A stretch of DNA of 64,000 nucleotides, from NCBI GenBank assembly GCA_014904985.1, contig MU128913.1, positions 456,499 to 520,498 on the forward strand, given 5' to 3'. The position numbers and the translations under genes were made by a program. This DNA is from Hydnum rufescens UP504 (taxonomy: Eukaryota > Basidiomycota > Agaricomycetes > Cantharellales > Hydnaceae). The notes beneath the pieces are model-generated. The model saw only the letters and a program-made list of their open reading frames with translations. It ran no database searches and was not told where the DNA came from. Below, piece by piece: positions 23,009-35,704 of this stretch. Position 1 is the first letter of the stretch, and every line of letters starts with the position of its first letter.

Positions 23009-24258
23009 TTGTGATGATTCCTACCCTTTATGCTTGTTTACCGTCGAACCCCCGTAAGGCGCACGAGGGGGCGGTTGGGATATATCTGAATTCTAGATTT
23101 GGCTAGGACCTTATAATAAGCAGGATCTTATAGCATATGCCATAAATGCCGTCGCCTTGCTATCCGTCCGTTTTCGTATCGTTATTCTCAATCGACAGCT
23201 GAGCCAATCAGTCCGTTCGTTCGTAACCCTCTCGTTTTTTTTTGTGCACGTCTCTTGTGCTTTGGAATCTGCCGCCGTGACCTAGCTATGATATGTATCC
23301 TTCCTTCCCCTTGTATTATAACCATTTCATTTCGAGCTGATTCCTTCTTTCGTCTATGATCATTCTCCGTGATTCCGCTCTCATACAAAATGTCGAGTCT
23401 CGCGCGGCGCCTCTCATATCCTCGCTTCGCCCCCTTCATCTACTCCCAACACACAGGCTGATTCATACTTGTTTCTTTTATTAGGCTGTGTTTACGTGGG
23501 TTGGTTGTTATAGCCTTGACTCATATCGATCATGTTTTGTTCATGCGTGGTTGCTGTGCTTGCTTTTAATCGAATGCAGTTTCCATATAAAGGGGTTTAC
23601 CTGCATAAGCAACCGGCACCTATATTGTCGCTTGAGGCAGATCAGTCAATATTACTGTAATAACCAATATTTAGCACTACCTTGGGTCCATAAACAAGAT
23701 CGTTTCCACAATTTGACTGTACCTTAGACTAGAGTCCCTGAACCTCTGAACATCGGGGGTTAAACCCCGTCCGACCCAAGTATTACTCGTTGTGGCACTG
23801 AGTCACATCTCGCAGACGTCACTAACGGCCACAAACCCTCTTGAAGACACACATTCTCTTTATCGAAGCAACCTTTTGTACAACATATCGAAGAGGGAGA
23901 GGAAAATTTGGACTGCGGAGATTATGATATTAGGATGCCAAATGCACACGGAGCCGACTGAGATCCGCATGGGGCAAAGGGAGTGTGTTGAGCAAAACTA
24001 AGCGAGCAATTTGAAGCGCCGGAAACGACACCTTCAGGACCATCATTTGCACGCCGCTTGGTCTGCACGTCCATTCCCCAATGAACAGACGATTGATGTC
24101 AAGCAATGGCGGCGGCAGCTCTTGGACTACCGTTCTCGCACCAGGTAACAGCAATCCCCATTCCAGGCTTACGTGAGCGCGCATTTTGCCGAACGACGCG
24201 ATTCAATCTCTTGAGCGCGCGACGCCCGACTTGCTCTAAGCGCCGCGCTCATCTCAAT
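23009..24258. other. Intergenic
   Basis: Pyrimidine-rich 3' region of the transcription factor gene, then the 5' region of the pfkB gene. The open frames at 23188-23439 and 23488-23727 show no domain. An upstream in-frame ATG for the pfkB gene exists at 24106 but adds residues unlike the family. Confidence 0.5.
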
Positions 24259-26022
24259 ATGTCCGGTGCTAAACTCAGAAAAGATCCCCCGGACACGCCC
24301 ACCGGATCACCACGTAGAGGATCACCATCCCCTGAAAACCTGCCTTCGCCCGGTCCGCGCCCACTTCGTATCCTGGCATCAGGCGTTATATTCCTCAATC
24401 ATACCATTACCGTCAAGGACTTCCCAGGCCAGGGCTCGAACACGCGTGCTCAGGCAGTTGTTCGTCTCAGAGGCGGCGCCGCTTCTGCTTGTCTCTCGGT
24501 CGTTGCCCAATTTGCTGATACCCGATCATGGCTCGTTGCTCCCATTGGCGGAGGTTCGGAAGGCGCTGCTTTACGCGTGGAACTCGAGCGCGAAGGCATT
24601 AATACCCAACTTTGTGCCCGTCGCGAATCAGATGGTGTACCCAAAGCATTTGTCATTAAGTCTAGTTGAGCAACACGTCCTTTCTCGTGTTAGCGCATGC
24701 CCACTGAAGCGGTACAGATGCTTAGTTGATAACAATACCCAGACTATAATTAATCATAATCCCATACCCGATATCGTCTGTGTGCTGTCTCTCATCTTTG
24801 GTTTGGGGCTTCTTCAATCTTACTTTCGCAGACTCACGAAGAATTTTTCCGTCTCATCGGTCCTCTACTATATTCAAATCAGGCAGCCCAAGAAGCATCT
24901 GGTCTTCCATTATCTATGCAACCACCCCCGATTGACTGGATTCATTTCGAGGGTCGGACTGTTCCGACGACGAAGGAGAATCTAACCGGTCTCGACGGAT
25001 GGCTGCGGGAAAAAGAATGGCGACATAAAGTTGTGCTCAGCGTAGAAGTCGGCAAGCCGGGACGTCAGGGAGAAGAGGCCGTATGTTTTACAACTATCTT
25101 GGGTCCGCACTTTCTGAGGCTACATCCTTCCAGCTTGTTCCACTTGCAGATGTTGTTTTCTTCTCGTAAGTCGAATCCCATCCTGCTGAATCCTCGTCCT
25201 CTGGAGCTAATATTAAGAACCAACTCAGAAAATCATATGCAACTGTACGTATGCAAGACACAGACATATGTCGATGCTCACGTCCTCGCAGTCCAGATCG
25301 TTCACATCCCCACGCGCATTTCTTCTCTCTATACGTTCCAAAGTCCCTCACCACGCTCTTCTAGTATGCTCTTGGGGCAAAGAAGGTGGTGCGATCCTCA
25401 GTGTGCCAACTCGAGAATACTTCCAATCGAGTGCCTTCGTCCCTGATCCGGCGGAAGATCGAGATCGTGATGTGACACTGTCCAGTGTGCGTTCAAGCTC
25501 TGCCGGGATGTCTTGGGGCCATGCAGGGCGTTCCGATTCTGAAGGACACACGAGAGTTCTGGGATGAGGAGAGGAAAAGACAGTGGGCACTAGGGATCGG
25601 GAGTCCCACGACTACAGGACCCGAGGGCGAAGAGGAAGAGGAAATCGATGAGGCGGCATCTGACGACGCGTTCTTTGGTGGTGGGTCCGTAATGTGATCA
25701 TAATGTAGTTGATTGACAACGTGCACCCGCAGGAATGATCTTCGCCCTCTCGCGGCGAATACTACCGGGACCACCATATAGTCCTAAAGTGACCCCAACG
25801 ATACAGCGAGGGGCTTCCCATCGGACGTTGAGCCCGTACGACATTCCGTCCAACGTCAACAGAAACGCGTCGCCATTATATGAAGGTCGGTGGAGACTGG
25901 ACGAGTGTCTGCGGTTCGCGACGGAGCTCGCTGGGCGACGAATGCGACGACGGACTGATCAGGGCCTCGCGATGGCGATGGAACGAGTGGGGATGGAGGA
26001 TGTAATCAACTATGGCTCCTAA
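24259..26022 (+). CDS. pfkB-family sugar kinase, ketohexokinase-like
   Basis: Eight exons: 24259-24664, 24726-24775, 24832-25080, 25119-25165, 25229-25244, 25292-25486, 25527-25680 and 25733-26022. Every junction keeps frame and the sum is 1407 nt (468 residues). After a Pro/Ser-rich leader, the sugar-binding lid and core follow the ribokinase/pfkB fold: LRILASGVIFLNHTITV, LRGGAASACLSVVAQFA, LVAPIGGGSEG, INHNPIPDI, DWIHFEGRTV, PLADVVFFSKSYA, LLVCSWGKEGGAIL, and the C-terminal motif ASDDAFFGGMIFALSRR, where the central Asp is the expected catalytic base. The usual GAGD is ASDD here, as in diverged fungal members. It should phosphorylate a sugar (fructose-like) with ATP in the cytosol; the substrate is inferred from the family. 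Exon 5 is only 16 nt. Confidence 0.88.
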
Positions 26023-26078
26023 GAGATACCCTATAGCATGCTATTGTCACGTGTTGCAACAAGACTTGAACAACTCCT

Positions 26079-27581
26079 ATGGACATTCACGATGACTTAT
26101 CCCATCCCCTGTGGCTGAAGAAAGCACTCGCGAATCCGAAGAGTTTCTGGGGAACGTGGCCACTGACTTGCTGAGCGAGAGGCTGCAGCGAGTAGCTGGG
26201 AGTGCAAAGTCTCGCGATTACTACGACGTCAACTGATCGTGAGGACAATCCCTTCTCTGTCTGGACTGGAGCTCTCGATCAGGGCAAGAATCGCTTCGGC
26301 ATTGAGGCCTACGACCGGAATCGAATCGTCTTCGCTGATGATCCTGATCGATACATTAATGCGAGTTACGTCCGGGAAGGGGCTGGCGGTCGATGGTGGG
26401 TTGCTGCGGAGGTCCGCCCCTTTCTCTGTCCGCCGTTTATGATTCCACTTCCTCTGACAGCATACGCGTTCCATAGGCCCCATCTAAGGAAGCTGTGCAT
26501 GCATTCCTCTCTCTGTTCTTGCCCCCCGAGGATAGTTTGTACCCCAGTGCACGGATTCACACCATCGTTCAATTGAGTCCGCAGGGAGAAGGGTCTTCAC
26601 ACCCACCAGAACCGTACTTCCCACCGACATTATCTCACGCCTATACCATCCATGCCGAGCGTGGCTCTACTCTACCCCCTTTACAAGTTCAAACCATCAA
26701 ACAAAAACGCATATCCAAGGCTAACTGCACCAAGACGACATTCGTAATATCGCGACCTACCCGCCGTTCCCAACTGCGTGAGACAGAATCCTTTGAGGTC
26801 GTGCATCTCCTATTTGAATCCTGGCCTGCCAAGTCAGTACCCAATTCCGATGGCCTTCGCGCGCTTATCCATCTTATTCATCTCATATACCCCCTCAATA
26901 CACGCCCACAACAACGACACTCTCACGGGCATGATGATGGCCATTACAAGCCCAAACCTAAGAAACTCCCCCATACCGACCCCCCCATCCTCGTACATTG
27001 CTCCGAAGGCGGCAGGACAGGCACCTTTATCGCGATAAATTCGCTCCTGCGTGCCCAAAAGTGTATTCCATCGCCCTACGATGATATCCATACCGCTCCG
27101 CGCATTCCGCCTTCCCCTCTCGGTCCACCCCCCTCTGAGATCGCTGCCGACCCTGTCCTGCGCGAGATTGACCACATAAGAGACCAGCGGGCAGCCATGA
27201 TTGACAACGAAGCCCAGGTATTATCCCCTCTTATTCTGTTCACAACATACTTGACTCACGTTCATCATCCTTGGGTGTTTTCGAAACGGGTGGTGGCGCA
27301 CTTTAGGTCCGCTTCATATACCAAGTGCTCTGGGACGGTATTACTGAACGGAATATGAACCAAGGTTACGTCGAGCAGTTTACTCCCATACCCGAGTCTG
27401 CCCTCTCCAATCTCGCCCTGACAAGGACGAGGACGAAGTCGACGGGGCGGAAACCCAAATTGTGAGCGCACGGAATCATCTCGTCCATATTCATTCGTCT
27501 CCATTGATCTTTTTTTTTTCCCGCTCTTCCTTGTATAGGTCAATGGAGAACGTATGGTCCGCGATTCTCGGTCGCTCGTGA
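26079..27581 (+). CDS. Protein tyrosine phosphatase (classical PTP fold)
   Basis: The start region reads MDIHDDLSHPLWLKKALANP. The core then reads NRFGIEAYDRNRIVF, RYINASYVRE (the KNRY and YINA-type substrate-loop motifs), SFEVVHLLFESWPAKSVP (the W-P loop as WPAKSVP) and the signature HCSEGGRTGTF, matching HCx5R(S/T)G with catalytic Cys and Arg. QVRFIYQVLWDGI follows at the end of the fold. Introns seen: 26415-26479, 27218-27306 and 27462-27538; the last exon ends at 27581. The link between the N-terminal exon and the core (about 26150-26230) contains stops in frame and must be an intron or damage I could not resolve. Only 56 nt separate it from the pfkB stop. Likely removes phosphate from tyrosine in signalling; the typical WPD aspartate is not evident. 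Confidence 0.8.
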
Positions 27582-28219
27582 CAGAGCTTGATCCGGGGCC
27601 GATATTTTACAATGTCACTGCGGCCACAGTTTAGACTGTGCCGTTTGGTTGTAACACGCATTCTCTCTCTCTGGGGCTTGGTGTATTGGCTTACCTTGTG
27701 CTTCGATATACGTATTGTCTGTGTCATAATTATGTTCGCACTTTAGGAAGATATGTAATGTTTCTCGTGACTTTTGAAGACGGGATAGAGGCCGGGCTCG
27801 AAACATCAACCCAGAACTATGTCCGTAATTGAATGCCCAATCACTGGATTCCCCTGCTGTTCATCGGGGGTCCCGATGTTCTGAGAGCCAGGACAAAGAG
27901 GGGCCCGCAATTAGAATGTTCTTGAGGCAACCTCCAACCTATGCGCCTACTGTCCCATTTCAACCGTAGGTTCATCGATAAGGAAATCTATGGTTAGAAA
28001 ATCCCGATCGGGTCCCGATAAGGCTCGGAGCGCGTTTCCGGGGTCAGAAAAAAGTCGTTGTGACCTGTGACCGAACCTATGGTCGAAGTAGGTCAGTATT
28101 AGGGATGGCATATTCACGATTTCGGGTGGGTAGGGTTCCCTTTCTAAGTAATTGGAAATGGGCTGTGTTTCCCTGTACCACCTCGAAGACCCCCCCTCCG
28201 TTCGCCTGCACAACACCCC
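27582..28219. other. Intergenic
   Basis: 3' end of the phosphatase gene and 5' region of the TPR gene. No supported gene. A minus frame at 27947-28216 has no recognisable content. Confidence 0.5.
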
Positions 28220-31200
28220 ATGCCATCCAGAAGATTCCGGTCGCTTAGAAGCACTAACGCACTATCACCATCGCCCGTACCTAATAACACCACTCCTAGA
28301 GGACCTACACTTCCTCGACCTCCAACCGCGCCTCAGCTGGCATATCCAGATTATGTCAACGACAACGGATGGGATGCCGCTCTCGCCATCGCTTCGATAC
28401 TAGAGGACATTCCTGCTCTTCCTCTCGCGCTTGTAGGCCCCCTGAATCAAGTTTTGGATGTCGTATCGGGGATGATGCATGCAGTTAAAACCATGCGTGA
28501 CGGAAAAGATGGATGCGCCCATCTCATATTCCGAGTGTTGAAGTTTCTTCACTCCTTGGTGGATGGGTTGAAGAGGAGTAATCTTCCAGTCCTTGATGGT
28601 ACGCCGACAGCTGCAAGTCTATTTGCTTTAAGACGGTACGATTTTCGCATTTTCTGCCCCATTCTCTTCAGCGAAATATATCTCTTTTGCCATTAGGAAC
28701 TTGATGGCAATCAGAGATGATGCAATTGAGTGGTCTCGTTTGAACCTTCTGAAGAGCTATGTCATAGCGCCACAAAATTAAGATTGCGATATCAAGGCAC
28801 GGAGAAAATCTGACAGACTGCTTGAACGCCTTCCAGGTGAGTGTGTACTCAATACGCACACTCCCGCGTCACGAAATTGACCTGATATTCTCCACAAGAT
28901 CCTTACGTCCATAAGAGTATCCAATCTCGCGGACAGAGTAGAGACAATTGCATTTCCTGGCCCAACACTCTCGACAAGACCACTGACACCCTCTGAAGAC
29001 ACGCCCGTAAGTAATATCGATCTGTCTGCTGTCGTTTTCTTGGTCGATAATCAACACCCGTGTTTAGGCCTCGATTCTGCTGGAAGGACTGCGCGACTTC
29101 TCCCAGTGTCCAGCAGGTCAAGCAGTGTTTGAGCAGATAAGCGCGGCTGTGCAGGACGCCTAGCAGAGACGGGGTTACGGGCAAATTCGACGCCTACTGG
29201 CAAGGTATGTGGTATCCTTGCTTCGAGATGGAGACTAGAAACCGAGGAACACTACATAGATCTTCGGGTACGACTGTACTGCGGACTGGGCGCGGCTGTC
29301 ACGTTTCCTACCTCACAAGTCAGATTTCCGAACTCACAGCGGAGGTGGGCAGTATCCTGCGGGATATTTCCTTCACAGTGACCGCGGATGCCACAGCACA
29401 GTTCGTGGAATGGAAAACCCACTGGCCACAGACTGGGGACCCGACACGGCAACTTCGTCGAGACTGTTTCGTTGACACTGCAACTCCTGAATGAGCTGCA
29501 TGATATAGCACAGGTCGAACTCGATGCGACTACCTTGGCTGACAAAATGAGCGATTTGTCGCTGAATTTGTCTGATTTGGGCCTTTGGGACGAGGCGTTC
29601 GAGGTACAGACGACAGTAGTTGTGCTCTACCGGGCTGGTGGAGATGCCCTAGACATCGCTAGGTCCCTCAACGGCCTCTCCGTCTGTCTTTCCCGACTTG
29701 GCCGCCACGAAGGGGCACTCAAGCAAATGAGGAGGCGGTTGGGATCTATCACGTGCTACGAATGGGTGGACGGGACATGTTCCGCCGGGGTCTTGCAGCC
29801 TCTCTTGATGGCCTCTCCGCTGATCTTTCGGCTCTTGGTCGCCATGAAGCGGCCCTCAAGGCCTGCAAGGAGGCCGTGAGCATTTACCGCTCACTAGCGA
29901 CTGCTCAACCAGATGTATTTCCCCCATATCTCGCTTGCGTTCTCGGCAAGCTATCTGTGCGGCTTTTGGAACTTGGTTGCCATGAAGAAGCACTCAAAGC
30001 AAGTGAGGAGGCCGTCAGCATTTGTCGTCCGCTAGCAGTGGATCGACCTGCAGTATTCGGCCCAGATATCGCTATCTATCTTGTTGCTCTCGCCGGTCAG
30101 CTTTCAGAGTTTGGCCGCCATGAAGAGGCACTCAGGACAAATGAGGAGGCCGTTAGCATTTATCGTCCGCTAGCAGCAGACCGTGGCGTGTTCCGCCCAC
30201 ATCTCGCCCACTCTCTTGACCGCCTCTCCGTTCATCTTTCGAAATTTGGCCGCTATAAAGAGGCCTTCAAGATGAGTGAGGAGGCCATCAGCATTTATCG
30301 TCCTCTCGCGGCAGATCGGCCAGATGTATTTCGTGCATGGCTTGCTCCCTCTCTTCGAGGGTTTTCCGCTGCTCTTTCGAGGTTTGGCCGCTATGAAGAA
30401 GCTCTCAGAGCGAGTGAGGAGGCAGTCAGCATTTATCGCCCACTAGCGACCGATCAACCGAATGCTTTCAACCTATATCTTGCATACTCCCTTTCAAACC
30501 TCTCTGTTGATCTTCGGAGAGTTGGCCGCTATGAAGAGGCACACAAAACAAATGAGGAGGCCTTGAACATCACTCGCGCGCTAATGATGGATCGACCAAA
30601 TGTATTTCGTCCACTTCTTGCTTACACACTTAGTAACCTTTCCATTCACCTTTCCCACTTTTGCCATTATGAAGAAGCACTGAAGACAGCTCAGGAGGCC
30701 TTGAGCATTTATCGCACACTAGTTCATGGATCGACCAAATGTATTTCGTCCAGATCTTGCTTGCACTCTTGGCAATTTCTCTGCTTGCCTTTCGAAAGTT
30801 GGTCATCCTGAAGAGGCCCTCGAGGCAAATCGGGAGGCCTTGAGCATTTTTCGCTCGCTATCGGCGGATCGACCAGACACATTTGGCCCAGAGCTGGCTA
30901 GCTCTCTTGGGAACCTGTCTCTTTGTCTTTTAGGAGTTGGCTGTCATGAGGAAGCACTCAGGGCAAATGAGGAGGCCTTGAGGATGCACCGCCCCCTCGC
31001 AGCGGATCAACCTGCTGTCTATCATCCCTATCTAGCACGCTCACTTTCCAACCATTTTAACCTCCTTTCAAATCTTCATCGTATACCTGAGGCACTTCTT
31101 GCAGTTCAAGAGGCAGCGAGCTTACTCAGACCCCTCGCAAGAGAGCGCCCAGGCGTATTTGCCGGGGAACTGGCATCATCACTCTTTAAGCTTTCACGTT

Positions 31201-31271
31201 GCTATACAGATATGGGACGACATGGGGATGCCCTGCAAGCAAGAACGGAAGCGGAAACTCTTCACGAGTAG
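28220..31271 (+). CDS. Helical N-terminal domain plus 13 TPR repeats (damaged)
   Basis: Exon 1 (28220-28636) encodes a Pro/Ser leader and an amphipathic helical segment with WDAALAIASILEDIPALPLA and VLDVVSGMMHAVKTMRDGK, resembling the MLKL/HeLo-like four-helix domains that precede basidiomycete repeat proteins (moderate confidence). An intron ends TTGCCATTAG near 28696. From 29520 onward there are 13 units of 42 residues, for example LAHSLDRLSVHLSKFGRYKE and AISIYRPLAADRPDVF, kinesin-light-chain-type TPRs forming a superhelix for protein binding. The frame is broken by a stop near 28780, one near 29160, a 1-nt deletion near 29728 and a 1-nt shift near 30725. It may be a pseudogene or carry assembly errors. 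The C-terminus QARTEAETLHE is in frame. A decayed partial copy lies at 44040-45620. Confidence 0.62.
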
Positions 31272-32375
31272 ATTGATACCGGATCGCGGGATGTTCATTT
31301 GGTGTATGATACCATCCTCCAGCACTTGGGATTCGTCTATGGAGTACTCTATGCGATCGCTCGAGAACCGGGAGCGGGAGCGGCGAGGTGGGTCTTGGGG
31401 AAGACGTGGTTCGCCGTTCAGGCGACTGCGCTCGGCTTTCGAACTTGATATTATGGTGCTTGCTTGAGTGAGATCATAATCCGCCTCGTTTGGACTCATG
31501 CATCGCATTCATGTTCTAGGTGCTGTAGTTTTCAATCCATTATAGATTTGGCTGCCCCAAGGCCATGGCAAGGCGTGGGTTTCATCGAGGCGCCAATCGA
31601 CTGCAAAAAGAACGGGGTAGGATTGAAACATCTAGCAGAAGCGAATCCTTGCCACACAACCTCGAGAAGCAAAGATACGCCTTGGCCGTCAACGATCGCT
31701 GTTTCCCCGCCGCTGCTTCTTTGTAATGCACAGCGTGTACCAAATTGAGAAATTTTTATTGGGTACGTAGACCGCCGTGCCTCGCCCCATCAGCAAGAAC
31801 CATCATCTGTATGACTGCAAATAGAATCATACCACTCAAATAATATAAACGGAGCACGCCGCAGAGGACTATTATCCTCTAGGCGCAGAGATCAGCATTT
31901 GTCTTGTGGTCTACCGCGATTCTCAGGATCAGCGAGTCTCCAGAAGATCATGATAGATGAAAATGAGGACTGCTCTGGACGAGGAAATCCGTCCAAGTAT
32001 GCAGGTGGGTTGATCGAAGGAAGTGACGGATATAACATCTTGCTCGGTCACAGCGCAGTGGTCTCTCTCTCAGACCATTGGAACTCTGGGACTAGCAATG
32101 AAGCGGGGAATGTGAGATCAGGGATTGTCAGTTGTCAAATTAGTACAGTCACGGATAGGCTACAGAAGCTGGGCACGAGGGTTTAGATAAGAGACATCCA
32201 CGGTATACCCGGTTGGAATAGCAGGCTCCCGATTGGGTATCCCTTGGGAGGTGGAGGTACCCCCAATACGAGGGGTATAATTAGAAAGTCACAAGGTATA
32301 TACCGAGCGCACTTGACGGATATTTCTGATTTCAAAAGACCAGTCAGTAGCTCTCAGACGTGAAGGCACAGATCG
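31272..32375. other. Downstream region of the TPR gene
   Basis: No gene supported. About 31272-32140 is similar to 44740-45620, so the duplication of the TPR locus extended through its 3' flank. The frame 31899-32186 is without recognisable content. Confidence 0.5.
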
Positions 32376-32876
32376 ATGCTACATCGCAGCTTGTTAGGTC
32401 GAGCATCCCGATCATTCATCCCCTCGCTCCGTTCAAGAACCGTCATGTCAGATGCGCCATCCAAGCACCTTTTCTTCGTTTATGCTCCAGACTTGACCGA
32501 TCCGGATGCCTTCGCACGACGCATGGCGGTCCGCGAGAGACATCTTGTCGATGCTGGCAATCTGGTGGACAAAGGATTCATAAGTGCGTTATGCTGTGGC
32601 GGCTGTTCAATCAGAACTTGAATGAACACCAGCCTCATGCCTCTTGTTCTTGATTTATTTTGTGTATTTTCGACCACCTCAGAGGTCGCGGGGGGGCTCA
32701 TGACCCCTGAATCCATAACTGGTGGGGATCGTAAACTAATCGGATCTACATTCGTCGTCGAATCCACCGACATCGAGTCCGTGCGCAAAGTATTCGAGGC
32801 CGACCTCTACTACACATCGAATGTGTGGGATCCGAAAGCACTCACGATTGCACCGTTCCTCCCGTTCAAGATTTGA
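32376..32876 (+). CDS. YCII-domain protein, possibly mitochondrial
   Basis: Two exons, 32376-32583 and 32683-32876, around a 99-nt intron; 402 nt give 133 residues. From about residue 24 the protein reads as a YCII-related dimeric alpha-beta barrel domain (PF03795): HLFFVYAPDLTDPDAFARRM, RERHLVDAGNLVDKGFI, GGLMTPESITGGDRKLIGS, then VRKVFEADLYYTSNVWDP, which contains the conserved D-x-Y/(Y)-x-V motif. The function of fungal members is not established; bacterial YciI-like proteins may be hydrolases or signalling modules. The first 23 residues are basic and rich in Ser/Arg/Leu, like a mitochondrial presequence; a second ATG just before the domain (32445) could give a cytosolic form. Confidence 0.85.
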
Positions 32877-33649
32877 TTGTCATTTCGTTACTTGTTTCAC
32901 AATGTAGTAAGAGCACAAAGGTCCAGGGTATGCCTATCTGTTGCTAGCCCTCCCTCAGATACCTTTACCCTGGGACGACCAAAGGATTACACTAACGTGG
33001 TTGATAGCAAAGTCCTCGGGGCACTGAATGGCGTAATCTGCAATTAAGAACACGAAATGCCTCGACAGCGCTGGGTCACGGCGTTTATGGGTTCGTTCCA
33101 GCAGGCCCATACCCAGCTTGAGGTCTCCTCGAGCTGGGTATCTGTTCCTGACGCTAGCGTTCGCGAAGAAATTCGTAGCTTTTGGCTACGACTCGAAGAA
33201 TGCGATGAGTGAGAAGAAAACAGAAACAGAGTGAACGGTCATATTGTGTTCGTCTTCAGTCATGGAGTCTTCAATTACTTCGTTCGAAGGGATCGCCTCG
33301 ATCAATGGCCGATACAAAATTAGGCATGGCAACACGCACTTTCACTAGACCACGAGTTTAAATGGTCACGGAATGATGCTTGTCTGACCCTTGCTGTTCG
33401 AGGGATTCTGTCTACCTGTTGCTGCACCCCCCAAAATAGCCCCTTTCTTTACTCTTCCCGCTCGCGGGTTTACTTCTTCCTCACGTTTCAGCCACCTCAT
33501 CGTCTGGTCTCGTTCGGGCGGACGGGAAGCATGCTCCAAATCCAGTCGTTTAATACCATCTCGCCAATTGTTCTCCCGATTCGGGCTCACCTCCCTGGAG
33601 AAGCTTTCCTGATTTCCCTGCCAACCCCTCAGGGAAGAAATCTGCTATG
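32877..33649. other. Intergenic
   Basis: No gene supported. Overlapping frames at 33366-33612 on both strands share the same DNA and carry no domain. Confidence 0.45.
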
Positions 33650-35260
33650 CTAGGGCATATCTAGCCCCTGAGGATCTAAATCAGCACGGAGATGCGAAGG
33701 CAAGTCATACGTCCGTGTGAGATAAACAGGTCGAACGCGATCTAGCAGAGCATGTATGAATTCGGAGGTGTAGAGAGATTCTTGAGGACGCAGGACCCCC
33801 TTGAGAACTGAGTCAGCCTCAGAGTCATGTGCGGAGGTTGGCACAATGCCTGGTAGTGGATGAGATATATCCTGCGCATAAGTGTAACGTATTACCAGAC
33901 CTAGGGCTATGTGATGTGAGACTGGGCAAGAAAGTAGGAGCTTGCTGTACCATGGTCTCTCCAGGAAAAGGAGCGACAGTGCAAAATTTTTTCAAGCAAT
34001 TGTTGACGGAGGTCTTTCCAACATTAGGGTAGCCGATGAATCCAACAGAGATTTGCCACTTATCTGAGTGAACTGACGAAGGTGCTGAATGAGAAATCCC
34101 TCCCCGAACGAGCGGCTCATCGATGCATGGAATGCCAGAGTTGGTGCCGTAGGGGATAGATACGAAACCCATCGAGCCTGGATTGCGAGATCCAATATGG
34201 TCGGTGTCGTTGCCGTGTTTCGAGTCAGATAGTACGTGAAGGCAAAAATAGAAGATGTTTATTCCGGAACTACGTGAGTGCTGTAACAGTACTCAGGATA
34301 CTGCGAGCATTCACAACTCTACCAGTACGTCTGCACAACTGTCACCCTTAGACCCCAACGTCACTCATAACGAGCACGAGGGAAGGATAAGAGAAAGCAA
34401 GATTAATCTTCCACGGCCGTAACAGTCTCGACGCCTGGGAAAGTCTCGATGAACGAGGGGCTGAAGAAACTTGACATGGCTCATGGGTTATGGAGAGCAG
34501 ATATAGAGAGTATTAAGAAACAATCATGCAAAGGAACACACCGTTGCCCACCAAATCGCATTTGTTAATCGCAAAAATAACTTGTTTGTCGACATTCCTC
34601 TTTTTAGATATCAATAGCGGAGTAGAATTTCGTACCGAAGGGAACATGAGCGTCCAAGATATGCATGATAACATTCGGAAGAATCGAGAACTTTGGCCAG
34701 TTCTCCGAATATTCGTCGTGAAGTGCCTTGAGAACAGATAGGCTCCAAGAGCTGGCATGACTAGGGCCTCACGTGCAAAGATGTCTCCAGTAGATATTGG
34801 ATTCGCTAGAGAGATGGCGGCAAGTGCAGCAGATGCCGATAACTCCACACCTGGTGTATCAAGTGCGATGTAGGGATCTGTCGCGGAGGTGATCGCACCA
34901 AACTCTTCAATAGAGCTGACTTCCAGTCTTGACGTTTTCCGTTGAGCCTTAGGGCTGAAAGCACTCCCAAGGACTCTGTTTCCATGATGTGCGGATGCTT
35001 GAAAAACTATGTCAGAATCAAGCCCACCCAGATCTCAGAGTACGCACCTTTCTGGCATAGGACTTCTGAGCATCATCAAGCAGACTCATGGGAAACTTAT
35101 TACGCTTTAACAGAACGGTATAAGAATCGCTCTTTCGAATGGTCGGCAGCTCTGGGGGCCTGTTGAGAGACAATCCATGTATTCCCTGTTGCCGCTATAA
35201 GACACAAAGGAAGAAGGGTTTGCAAAATAGAACCCACCGAACCATCGACGGTCAGGCTGA
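33650..35260 (-). pseudogene. Decayed NOG2/GNL2-type nucleolar GTPase
   Basis: Read from right to left on the minus strand, blocks appear in the order of NOG2, the circularly permuted GTPase of 60S ribosome assembly: DSYTVLLKRNKFPMSLLDDA (about 35060-35130), HIMETESLG and SPKAQRK (34900-34990), VIFAINKCDLVG (G4 motif NKCD, about 34560), ARWVSYLSP and [16 protein letters not shown] (34090-34190), [16 protein letters not shown] (G1 P-loop, about 33990-34040), and [18 protein letters not shown] with a C-terminal ALLDRVRPVYL (33650-33840). At least four frameshifts and stops separate them, and the gap after NKCDLV is filled by unrelated sequence. The N-terminal part is missing. A functional copy must exist elsewhere, since NOG2 is essential. 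Confidence 0.72.
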
Positions 35261-35575
35261 ACAACACGATGGGCTCGTTTCATCTTCGCGTTTTCGGGAC
35301 GCAGCGGTAACTACGATTTTCTCACCACAATCACGAACTGGTTTACCGTCCGAAGCATGTTGGTCCTGGACACTGACTTCACGTCTGGGTAAAAAATTTC
35401 TCCCTTAACACGCTTCATTGCGAAAGAGGACTTGGTCGTGGCACCCCAAGTGCCTTTCTGGGAGGAGATCGGTAGCTACGAAGCGAGTGAGAGGGTGTGC
35501 TGTAATTTTCATGCAATAGAGAAGGCAAATACATACCGGACTCTGCCGAAATGTGAGTCCGTTAGTGCCACTTAA

Positions 35576-35704
35576 CTGCCGGAGTCTGAGAACGAGGCAC
35601 GAGTATCAGACTCACAGTTAGATAAGCGAGTGGTTTGAGTTCACATTCTCCGCTTCAATTCTGAGACTCAAACCGCTCAAGCAAGAATCCTATCATCCTA
35701 AGCA
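35576..35704 (+). repeat. Ngaro A1 terminal repeat
   Basis: Starts ctgccggagtctgagaac and ends with the agcat that begins the gag start codon. Contains an inverted repeat (gagtggtttgag / ctcaaaccgctc) that could be a recombinase binding site. Copy A2 at 40371-40500 is near identical. Confidence 0.85.

Noticed and set aside
24106..24258. Longer N-terminus for the pfkB kinase from the ATG at 24106
   Set aside because: The added residues are Ala/Arg-rich without family similarity, and the ATG at 24259 begins a compact leader.
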